This document shows, piece by piece, positions 14,688 to 26,600 of a stretch of DNA of 64,000 nucleotides. Source of the DNA: Kineosporia sp. NBRC 101731 (GTDB lineage Bacteria; Actinomycetota; Actinomycetes; Actinomycetales; Kineosporiaceae); NCBI RefSeq assembly GCF_030269305.1, contig NZ_BSTC01000003.1:124001-188000 (forward strand). The letters run 5' to 3'. Numbering within the stretch: position 1 is the first letter of the stretch; every line of letters starts with the position of its first letter. The position numbers and the translations under genes are program-made. Under the pieces are notes generated by a model. It was not told the origin of the DNA, made no database searches, and saw only the letters and a program-made list of their open reading frames with translations.

Positions 14688-17600
14688 ATGCCTCGTCCCA
14701 GTGACTGGTCCGTGCTCGGTCTGCCCGGCGACCCGACGCCGGGTGATCCGGAGGCTGTTCAGCAGGTCGTCGACTACACAGAAGCGATCCTGCTTGCGGT
14801 CAACGACGCGACCACCGGTATCAACGCGATCATGACGGGCACCGGTGACGGTGCCTTCGTCGGTAAGACGGCGGACGCGTTGCGCACCGAGATCGACACC
14901 AAGGCGAGGACTTTCCTCGAAGCAGTGAGGACCGCATTCGCCGGCGTCGCCCCCGCGTTGCGTACGTACCTCCTCAAGCTGGTCGATGCCCAGGCCGTCG
15001 CCGACGGCGCGCTGAACCAGGCCCGCGGGCTGCCGGAGGACGACCCCCGGGTCCAGGCCCTGGCGCTGCAGGCCAACGGGGCCAAGGAGGATCTGACCGC
15101 GGCCGGTAACACGGCCGCGGCCGCGGTCGCCGCCGCCTCGCACGCGACCAACCCCTGGGGCAAGAGCTCCTGCGACAAGTTCTGGGACGTGCTCTTCTGG
15201 ATCACCCTGGTGATCACCGTGGTCGCGATCGTCTTCGGCGGCCCGCTCGGGCTTGTCGCGTTCGCCGCCAACTCGGCGCTGCTGGTCAAGACCATCGTCG
15301 ACGTGAGCAAGGGAAAGGGCGGGCTCGCGGAGATCCTGATGTCGCTGTTCGGCATCCTGTTCCCCAGCACCCGGGCGATCCGGTTCAAGGACATCGTGGG
15401 CCTGCTGCGCCGCGCGGGCACCGGCCTGCGGTCGGCGTGGCGGGGGATCACCGGGGCGGCCGGCGGGGCCTGGCAGGTGATCAGCTCGATCACCTTCAGC
15501 CAGATCATCCGCGGGGTGCTCGACATCGGCACGCTGATGGCCGGGGGCTATCGCGCGGGACGGATCTGGATCGTCAAGGGAGCAGCGGGCAACGGGGCGT
15601 TCGCCCACGGCCTGACCGGCCTGAAGGGCTTCAGCATCACCGCGGCCTCGACCCGGTTCATCAACGGCCTGACGGCTCTGCCGCGGCTCGCCCGCGGACA
15701 GATGAACCGGGCGCTGAACGCCTTCGGCAACAGCCGGTTCGCCGCCTTCACCGCGAAACACCTGGGCGGCTGGGCCTGGCTGCGGATCTTCACGCCGATG
15801 GCCGGCCACGAGATCCGCAAGCTCGGGCTCGCCGGGGCGTTCAAGGTCGGCATCCTCGGACGAGGCCTGATGATCCCGGCCTACCGCGACGGCGTGATCC
15901 TCGACCGGATGGGCAACACCCTCCAGATCACCAAGGGAGTGGTCAATTTCGGGGCGAGCGCGGGGCACGCCGGACTGCACCTGGCTCCCCGCCCGGAGAT
16001 CGTCCTGCCCGGCTCGGCCGGCGGTCAGGCGCCGACCTGGATCACGGACCTGCCGCCGATGGGGCTGAGCGGCGTGATGCGCGGCTTCCCGGGCGGAGAC
16101 CAGCAGTTCATCCGCACCCTGGTGAACACGCCGATGGTCGGTCAGGTCGGCCCCGTCGGCCCGCTCGCCGGGACGAACCGGCTCAGCGAGGGCACATGGT
16201 CCCTGCACAACGCCACCGCGGGATTCAGCAGCGCGCCCTCCGGGCTCATGGTCCCGGCGGCCCACGCCGCCGCTCCCGGCCTCGAGGTGCCCGGCGCCGT
16301 CCGGGTCATGACCGCCACCACCGACGTCCTGAGCAGTGCCCGGTTCAACGGGACGTCGCACGTGCTGGGCCAGCTCGACACCCTGACCCGGATGGGCAAC
16401 CTGCACCAGCTCCAGGGAGCCGGCGCGGTCCACGACCTGCGGGCCGGTGCCACCCCGCTGGACCTGGCCACCGCCCGCGTCAGCGACGGCACCCGCTCGA
16501 TCCCCCTGAACGCGGTGAAGGTGACCGACGGGACCCTCACCGTCCCGCTGCAGGACCTGCGGCTGAACGCGGGCGGCACCACGCTGCGCCCGCAGGGCCT
16601 GAGCGTCGTGGACAACACCGTCACGGTCACCAGCCAGGGCGTCCAGATTCCCGGCGGCACCCCGACCGGGGCCGGCCTGAAGTTCACCGACGGTCAGGCC
16701 GTCGTGGACGTCGCGCGGATCCGGCTGACCGGCGGTTCCGAAGCGGCCCTCAACCTGGCCGACCTGCGGATCGCCGACGGCCGCGGAACGGTCCTGGACA
16801 TGAGCCGGCTGATCCTGACCGACCACACGGGAACGGTCGCGGGCCTGCTGCGGGCCGACCCGAACCTGCCCGGCATCAGCGGGCTCAGCGACCTGATGGC
16901 CGGTGGACGCTCCGCGAACGAGATGATCGGCCTGCCCGGGCCGAGCGTGCTGGACGAGGTCACGAGAACCCTCACCGGCCGGGATCTGCCCGGCCCGGCC
17001 CTGCAGCGACTGCGCAGCGCCGGGGACCCGCTCGAAGGGTTCGTGGTCCGGGAATTGCCCCAGATCCTGGACGGCGAGTTCTCGCTGCTGAAGATGTCGG
17101 ACCACGAGATCAAGATCCAGCTGTCCGAGGACGCGGTGTCCCGCGTCGCGGGGAGAACGGCCGAGGGAGAACCGCTCTCACTGCCGGGAACCGAGCGCTC
17201 CGCCCTCGACCTGGTCACCGAGACCGACCTGCCCCGCCCGGCCGGCCGCGACTCGGCCAGCGCCCTCAGCACCCGGCTGGACGAGGCCGGCGTCGACCGC
17301 GGGTCCGCGACCGACCTGGCTGGTAGCCGGGCGTCCCGGGCCCAGGCGGTGCCGGGCCCGGAAGGGGCGGTTCCGGCGCCCCTCGACGCCGAGGTGCGGG
17401 CCCTGCTGCCCGACGCCGCCCCGGCGCCGCACATGCCCGGCGAGCCGGCGGCCCCGCCGCGCAGCGCCGGCGACGGTGCGGTGGGCAGCAGTGTCGGCGG
17501 TGAGCATCCCCTGCCGTCCAGCTTGATCGTCTTCACCCGTGAGGTCGCGCCCCGGATCTGGGGCGACAGCGCCGAGATGGTCAGCAACTTCGTCAAGGCC

Positions 17601-20600
17601 CAGGCCCTCGCGCACCAGGCCGAGACCGTCTTCCGGGACGCCCTGAAGGCGGGCCTGGACCTGCACACCCTCGACGGTGTCCGCCAGCTGAAGAACGTCC
17701 AGGTGGCCCGGGCGGTGCTCGCCCGGGCCGAGCACAACCTCCATCAGGTTCACCCCGGCCTCACGCTCACCGACATCGACGCCCAGGTCCGGGCGCTGCG
17801 GGTGCCGCAGGAGGAGAGGCTGCGCTTCACCACCTCCCAGATCGACGACGCCTACGCCCGGCGCATCGCCGAGGTGAGTGCGACGTCCGAGGGTCCGGGA
17901 CTGGTTCAGGGACGCGACCTCTGGCACACCGGTGACGTGGACCCCCGGGCCGGGCTCGGCCTCGATGACGTGCAGTGGCGGGCGCTCGAGCGGGCCCAGG
18001 CCCAGGCCGCCCTGCTCCCGGACCTCGGGCACTCGCCGGCCGCGTCCGGCTCCGTGATGGCCCCGCCGGTGCGGGAGGTGCTGAGGTCCGTCGAGGTCTC
18101 ACCCGACAAGCTCTTCGCCTTCGAGAAAATTCGCCGGCTCGGCCCGTCGCCGTCCCAGATGGCCGAACTCCGCCAGCGGCAGTTCGGTGCCCGGTACTCG
18201 GACGAACAGGTCCGGCTCCTGCTCACCCGCAGCACCGATGAGCTCAGCCTGCGCCAGGCGATCGGCAGCGACCCCGAGTACGGGAGGATCCGGGAGGCCT
18301 TCCACCAGGCCCTGAGCGACCACGTCCGGACCTTCACCCCGGTCCGCGAGGCTGCCGAGACCGTCGAACTGGCCACGCAACGGCTGACGTTCGCGCAGTG
18401 GTCGGTCGATCCGTTCCGTCCCGGGAAGATGCCCGCGGGCTGGGTCCCCGAGGACGTCCAGAACATCTGGACCGCTCGGGACGCCGCCGTGCGCCCGGAC
18501 GGGTCCGGGGCCCAGGGGATGACCGGGCGCCTGTCCGCGAACGGGACCCTGACCGAGGCCCCGGGAGAGCTCTCCCTGCAGTCCCTCTCGCGGGTCTGGT
18601 CCGACTACGTCGAGGCCGTCGCCACCTGGATCGAGCACGCGCGGCTGACGTTCCGTTCCCAGCCCGGCGCGGTCCTCGACCCGGAGGTCCTGGCCGCCGA
18701 GCTGTCCTCCCGGCTGGGGGAGCGGTTCGTCCGGGAAGCTCTCTTCGAGAACGCCTCGCTGACTGCGTTCTCGCGGTTCGACCGGTCGGTCGCCGACTTT
18801 CACCCGGTCGAGGGGAACGCGTTCGGCACCGGTGCGGTGGAGCGCGTCCGGGCGGCGTTCGACGGCGACCTCAGAGCGTCCTTCGACCAGAAGCTGCGCG
18901 ATCTGCGCCTGCCGCTGGACACCGACGCGGTCCGGGAACGGATCTACGCGGGGCCCGAGTTCGCGCACCCGGGGGAGCACGGCCCCGAAGGACTGGCCGG
19001 GTGGCAGCGGGAGGTCGGCCGGCTGCTCGAGAAACTTCCCGAGCGACTGGCGTTCGAGGCCCTGGCGGGCCGCAACCTCGACGCGGCCGGGGCGCAGTTC
19101 CGGGGCCTGGCGGAGGGCCGGGAACTGCATCCGAAGGTGCACGACGCGCTCGCCGCCGACTATCGCGAGGATGTCGCCCTGGCGCTGCACGAAACCTACG
19201 GGACGCGGGCCGGGCGCCGGTCCTGGCTCGATCACGAAGCGGCTCACGAGAACTCGTTCGGCGACGGCCTGGACCGGGACTACTCGTTCGGGGACGGCGG
19301 GGCCACGCGGCGCCAGCTGCTGGAGTTCATGCGGGGACTGCCCGAGCAGCCGGGCCCGCCGGTCAAGGTCACCGCGCCGGACCGGATCGCGGCACCGGAC
19401 CAGCGCCTCCTGCGTCAGCCCAGCGATCTCCTGAACGATCCAGAACGAGTTCTGCAGCAGGACCTTCCGGTGTTCCGGGAGCTGCTGGAGAAGAACCAGG
19501 TCCCGTTGAAGGTCCAGGAGTCGGTGATCCGGCAGGTCCAGGAGTACGTCCCGACCCTGAAGGAACGGGTCGAGGCGTACAGCGCGCGCGAGGGCGCCCC
19601 GGCGCAGCCGGGTGACGCCTCGACCTCGGTGGCCGTCGATCTGGTGGCCCGGGAGTACCGCGAGCACGTGGTCGGTGCGGTCGAGCACCTGGCCTCCTCG
19701 TACGGGCGGGCGATGTCCGAGGCGACGCGCTGGGCCGACGCCGACACGTCGTCCCTGGGCTCGGGCCCGGGGCAGCGGGTCGTGACCGAGGCGGCGATCC
19801 TCGAGACGCGGGTGCGGGACGAGGTCTCGACCCTGCTGGGGGATCAGCTGCATCTGGCCGAGGAGGGCGCCTGGCGGCGCCGCCAGGCCCGTTTCGTGCG
19901 GGGCGAGCAGCACGCGCCGGTCCTCGGAGAGCGTCTGGACTCGGCCGTCCAGGAGCTCGTCTCCCGCGAGATCCGGGCGCCGTGGGTGGTGCCGGGGCCG
20001 GGCGTGGTGGAGTCGTTCGACGTGAGCGGGGCCGGCCCGGCGCCGGCCGAGCCGGCGACCGTGACGCTGAGGCCGCTGTCGCCCCGGACCGAGCCGCCCG
20101 TCCGCCACGTCCCGCTGGGCGAGCGGGTGCTGCGGCAGCCGGGCGACCTGCTGACCGCACCGGACCGGGTACTGGAGCAGGACATTCTGGTGTACCGGGA
20201 GGCGATGACCAGGAGCGGTGTCCCGCAGGCGGTTCAGGAGTCGGTCGTCCGGCAGGTCCAGGAGTTCGTCCCGGCCCTGAGGGAACGTGAGGCCGGGGCG
20301 GGGGCACCGGCGCAGGCCGAGGAGACCTCGGTGTCCCACCTGGCGCGGGAGTACCGGCGTCACGTGGTGAGCGCGGTCGGGCACCTGGTCGACGCGTACG
20401 GGCGGGCCCTGCCCCGGGCCGAGGGGTCCCTCGACACCCAGAGCCTTCTCGAGGCACAGCCCCTGGACCCGGTCGCGACCGAACGGGTCCGGGACCAGGC
20501 ATTGGCGTTGCGCGAGCGGGTGCGGTCCGAGATGACGACGCTGCTGGGCGACCAGCTGCATCTGGGCCAGGAAAGCGCCCGGCAGCAACGGGCCGAGCGG

Positions 20601-23600
20601 TTCGCCCGGGCCGAGCGGCACGCCCCGGTCCTCGGGCAGCGCCTGGACGCGGCCGTGCGGGAGATGGTCACGAGCCCCCAGCAGTCGGTGATCGAGTCGT
20701 TCGACGTGGGTGGCGCCGGGCCGCTGGTGGCCGTCCCACCCCGCATCGAGCCGAAACCCCCGGCCTCGACGGTCGAGCCCGAACGTCCGTACGTCCCCGG
20801 CCTCCAGGAGTTCCTGCCCCGCCCCGATGACCTGCTGAACCGCCCGGCGCGGGCCTTGATGCACGACCTGCCCCGCTACCACCGGATGATGAACCGTGCC
20901 GGGGTCCCCGAGAGCGTCCAGGTGTCGGTGCTGAACCAGACCCGGACCCACGTGATGTCCGCGGCCGACCGGATCCGCCGGTACCAGGACGAGGAGGGCT
21001 TCTCCCGGGCCCGGGCCGTCTCCACGGTCGCCTGGGAGTACCAGACCCAGGTGGTGTCCGCGGTCCGCGATCTGTCCGCCGCCTCCGCGCAGGTGCGGGC
21101 CGCGACCCCGGCGATCCACAGCCACGTCACGGACCTCGTCATGACGAGTGACCTCGGCCCGGTGCACCGGCAGCGGGTCCTGGCCCGGGCGGAATCCCTG
21201 GTCGATCGGGGCGTGCACCGGATCGCCGAGGAGCTCGGGAACGGCCTCGACCTGAGCGACCCGGACCTGTCCGCGCGGATCGACCGCAACCTCGGGGCAG
21301 CCCACCGGCAACTGCGGGCCCTGCAGACCCGCCTGGGCGAGACCACCACGAAACTCGTGTCCCGGGAGCAGCGTCCGCGAGGGGCCACGGTCCCGCTCGC
21401 GGACTTCGGCCCGGACGACGTCCCCCGCACCACCCTCGACCGGATCGACGCGCTGGCCGACGACCTCACGCGGGAGAAGGCCGCGACGAACGACGATCTC
21501 TGGATCACGATCCAGGAACGCGGCGACCCTCTGTCCGCCGCGGGCCACGACGAAACGGGGCCGAGCGCCGGCCGGCTGCGGGCCCACCTCGAAGAGGTTC
21601 TGCGGCAGAGGGGACTGACGGACGCCTCCTACCGGATCCGGACGGTCCGGACGGTCGTCCCCGACGGCCCCGATCTGCTCGTGCGCACGGTGTTCTCACC
21701 GGTGCCCCGGATGCCGGAACTGGAAAAGCTCGACGAGGTCGAGCATTTCGTCGGGCTGTCCATCAACGCCGGGCGTACCTCCGTCGTCCGGGTCCTGCGC
21801 GAGCGCATCAGGCAGGCCCTGGCCGAGCCCGGGACCGACCCGGAGCGGGCCCAGACCCTGAGCGAGCTCGACCGTCGCATCGGGCAGGCACTCGCGCTCA
21901 CGCCGACGATCGGGGCCACACCCCTGCCCCGGCAGATGCACGTCGTCGCCGACCGCGACGACCTGAACCCCGAGGCACTGGAGAACCTGGGGCGGTGGCG
22001 TCACGCGACGGGTGACAGCGCCGATCTGCACCTGTGGACGGTTCCGGGCGCGCCCCTGTCCGAGGGGCAGCGAGCGGCCCTGCGGGACGTCGTCGTCCAC
22101 GAGAGCGACACCGTCGACCTGGTGGACGCGGCCGGTGGCCGCCCGCTGGTCCAGCGCCTGCACGAACTGCTCGCCGAGGGCTCCGGCGCCGCCGCCGCCG
22201 ACCTCGTGCGCCTCAGCGCCCTGTCGGCGCTGGGCGGCGCCGTGGTGAGCCTGGACGTCGCGCCCGGCGCCTTCACCTGGGCGGACCTGCCGTCGCTGGT
22301 CCTGCGGGCCGACGACCTGCCTCTCGTCGTCTCCCCGGTCGTCTCCCGCGGCCCCGGGCCGGTGCAACCGGTGCTCGAGGCCGGCTGGCTGAGGAACGGT
22401 CTGGTGCTCGCCGTTCCGGGCAACCGGCTGGTGACGCGGTTGTTGAGCCAGGTGACGGGGCCGTCGCCGGAGGCGTCGGCGTTCCGGCTCTTCGCGGCGC
22501 ACGACCTCGGTCTGCGGGGCAGCGACGGGTCGCCGACCGCGACCGCCTCCGACGCCCGCGTCCTGCTGTCTCCCGTGCTGGAACAGGTGCGGGACGCGGT
22601 GGTCGTGGCCGACGGGGCCCGGCACCCACGGGTGGGCCGGATGAACGGCACCCGCGACCACACACCCCGTCTTCAGGTGCGGGCCGGGTTCGACGCCCGG
22701 GCCTTCGAGCACGAGGGGACGCCGGTGGTGGACCTGACGGTCCGGGTCGGCTTCCGCGACGCCCAGGGAGCCGAACTGCCCGCAGTCGAGGCGGACACGA
22801 TGCTCCGCAAGGCCCGGGAGGGCGTCCACCGGCACGTCAACACCGGCGACTACCGGGTGCCCGGGCTGGGGCGCCTGCACCTGAGTGTGGAAGCGGCGAG
22901 CGCGGACGCGCCCGCGCACCTCAGTGTCACGGTGACCGATCAGGTGGCGATGGACCAGGAGCACTGGCCGGCGGACGCGGGCCCGCTCCAGATCGCGCAC
23001 GAGATCGGCCACCAGGTCGGGCTGCCCGACGAGTACCGGGACGAGATCTCCCCGCGGCGGCTCGATGTCGGTGGCAGCCTGATGGGACGCCTCGACCAGC
23101 CGGCCGAGGGCGGCCTGGTCCCGGGAGGCCTGCGCGACCGGCACCTGCAGCGGTTGCACGCCATCATCGGTGACCCCCCGGTCGCGGTCGCGCCCGCGGT
23201 CCCGGGCGAGGAGGTCCTGGCCTTCGAGGCGGCCCGGGCCCGATCGACGCCGTGGACGGTGAAACACGTGTGGGTGGACCCGGTGTCCACCCCGGCGCCG
23301 GGCCGGACCGTACCCCGGGTCAGCGGCCCGGGCGGTGGCCCCTCCGGTCTTTCGTCGAGCAGCGCCCCCTCGAGCGCGTCGCACTCCCGGTCCGCTTCGC
23401 GGCTGTCCCGGCGTTCGGGTCGCAGCGAGGCGCTGCCCCTGCCCAGCGTCGCCGATCTGGCGTCCCCCGGGTATCTCGGGGTGCCGCTCCCGCACCGGAC
23501 ACCGTCCGAGTCCGGGTCGCCGTTCCTGCCCGGGACGCCGTCGGGGCCCGGCAGTGCGCTCGAGGAGGTGGGGTCGCCGTCGGGGCACAGCCTGGTCAGT

Positions 23601-26600
23601 GACCCGGGCCCGGTGTCCGGTCCCGAGGACCAGCTCTACCGGGACCTGATGGACGAACTGGCCCGCATCCGTGGTGTTCTCGGCGTCTCCGGGACAGGGG
23701 AGACGGCGTCCGGGTCAGCGTCCGTGTCGGCGTCGGCCGAGGACCGCGCGATCATTGACGCGCTGATCCGGGAGGCCCTCGGCGGCTCCGAGGAGGCGGC
23801 CGCGAATCTGCGCGATCTCGACCGGGTCCGGATCGCGCTGGACGACGCGTCGCTGAGGAGCGACGTCTCGACCGTGCGCCAGGAGATCCGGATCGTCTGG
23901 GCCGACGCGGCCCGCGCGGTCCAGACGGCCGACGCTCAGCTCGGTGAACGACTGGCGGCGGACGAGGGGACCACCCGGAGAGGACTGCTCGAGGACCTGG
24001 TGGTGGCCGGGCTCACCGCGGAGCGGCTGGACGCCACGTTGCGGTCGCTGCCGGAGGAACCGGGCGCCTGGGGGCGTCTCGACGCGATCAGGAGGAGCCT
24101 GGACGCCGAAACCACCGCCGCACCCGGTGAAGTCGCCGACCCGACCCACCGGGAACGGGCGATCACGCTGGCGAACACCGCCTTCGGCCGGGACGACCTG
24201 GCCACGGCTCTGGCGGCCAGCCACTTCCACCAGCGGCTGGCCGAGCACCCGGTCACCGCGCTCCCGGCGGGAGTGCGCAGGGCCGTCCTGGAGGCGAGGC
24301 AGCGCTACGTCGACAGCCTGCCGCAGGCCAGTCTGCCCGCGGGATTCGCCCGGGCGGACGGCCACTTCGGCTTCGGCGAGCACGGGAGCGCCGACAGCTT
24401 CGACGAACATGGCTTCGACACCGAGGAGTTCGTTCGTGGTGTGGTCGATCGCGACGCGGTCCCGGCCGCTCACCGTCCGGCCCTCCGGGACGCGCTGAGC
24501 GCCCGGATCACCGAACTGGACCCCACGACCGCCGCCCAGTTCATGCTCGAGGGCGGTCTGCGGGTGACCGCCGGCCCCCAGGTGATGATCGTGCGGCTGC
24601 GGGAGGTGGACCGGGCCGGCGCGCGGCGGGTCCCCCTGTCCCTGACCGGCACCGCCCCGACCGCCGCGGGCCCGATGGACACCCTGCTCATGCGGTGTTC
24701 CGTGCTCAACCAGTCGCTGAGCCGCAGCGGGACGATGGACGCGTCCTCCTGGCCCTCGATCGCCCTGACCGGTGCGCCGAGCGTCATCCCGAACGCCGGT
24801 CTCACGGCGACGTCGACGACGAGCCGCAGCCAGGGCAGCGCCCTCTGGAGCGCCGTCAGCAGCGGGATCGGGACCTCCGGGGCCCGGGTCCTGATCGACT
24901 TCCCGGCCCGGATCAGCGTCCAGATGCAGGACGTCTCGACCGGTGTGCTGCACGCGGAGCAGATCGCCCCGAGACCGGGCCGCCTGCGTCTGGGGTTCTC
25001 GGAGAAGGCACTCACCGACGGAGAGCACACCGGGCCGGAGTACACGTCACCGGGCGACCTCCCCCTCACCGACGCCTTCCACACGGTCACGCCCGGCATC
25101 GGCTCGATCGGAGGGCTGGGCGGCCTCCGCCACCAGCTCGTCACCCGCTACACGGTGGGGCAGGAGGGCCGGCCGGCGCTGTTCCCGTTGTCCTCGGACG
25201 CGCTGTCGCCGATGGAGACCTGGTTCGCGGAAGGCTCGATCACGCTGCTGTTCCCGCGTCTTCTGGGGTCCCGCCTGCCCCTGCCGCCGCTGGCACTGAG
25301 CGGGGGGCGTTCGCTGACCCTTCACGTCGGTGCGGAGATCGTCTCCGTCCAGCGCCAGGGCAAGACCCTGCCGGTCCCGACCACGCTGGACAACAGCACC
25401 TGGGGCGGCCAGATCGTCTCCCGGGGAGGCGGCGGCGGGCTCGGCGCCACCTTCGGGTTCTGGGGACTGCCCCTGACCGTGGGGGACTGGTCGCCGTACG
25501 GGACCCTCGGTGCGGCACTGAGCATCTCGAGGTACGTGAGCGTGCAGAACGCCATGAACCTGGGGCAGAGCAACAAGGTCGGCCTCCGCGGTCCGAGCGT
25601 TCCGTACCTGCTCCAGACCCGGTTCACCGTCTCGGCGGAGATGCAGGGGCCGTTCATGGCCGTCGCCGACCGCGGCCGGGCCTCGGACCCGGTCGGCGAA
25701 CCCGTGGGCGCGGACGTCGTGCACACAACGACAGTGATCGTCCACGTCACCCAGGACATGGTGGCCCGGTTCGAGGAGAACCTGAAGGGCCTGATCGCGC
25801 AGCAGGAGGCCGCCCTGGCGCCACCCTCCCCGACAGGAAGTGCCTTGCCCGGGCTCGTTCCGGAGGTGCCGACCGTCCGCCTCCTCTCCGGGACGGGCGC
25901 GGGCCTGGGACTCGAAGGCCTGCCGGACATCCCGCCCCCTCCGCGGTTGCTGATCTCGTCCGAGGCCGAGGCCGAGGACATGGGCGCGGGTGTCGCCGGG
26001 ACGTCGACGGCGCTGCGGCCCCCGCCGGAGCTGCTACGACCGACCGGATCACCCGCTCTGACGGGGCATCTCGGGATCAGCCGGACCCGCAACCTGGTCC
26101 CGCGGTTCCTGCGACTGCTCGACGAGTCGGAAGACATCCTCTTCCTCCGGCCGGTGCCCGAAGAGACGCCCACCGCGGACCCGGCCCGTGGCGAGGACCC
26201 GCAGGGACGAACCGCCCGGGTCGGAGCCTGGACACCCACGCAGAGATCGCAACTGAGATTGTGGCTCCTCGAACGGTTCGACGAATCGTCGGTCCGGATC
26301 AGGCAGAGAGAGATCTTCGAGGAGTCGGGCCGCTCCGCGACCTTCACCCGCAAGCACGACAACGGCGACCTGGAACACATCACGTTCCGCCTCGCGGCCC
26401 GCCGCCACGCACCGGTCGAGGAGCCCGTGCGGGTGGACGACGCCAGCGTCACGGTCACGCCCAGCGGCTTCATGGAGAACAGCCACGCCCAAGGCAGATC
26501 CACGTCCATGTCGGTGTCCGGTGGCGGCCGCGTCTACGTGAGCCACCCGACCTCGGACGACGTCGGACTGAACGCCCGGCTCGTCGCCCAACTGCAGGCC

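Noticed and set aside
18099-21587. 1,162-codon minus-strand open frame inside the giant gene
   Set aside because: It is a mirror of the high-GC third positions of the sense gene. The translation is Arg/Gly/Pro/His-rich with no domain, start signal or promoter.
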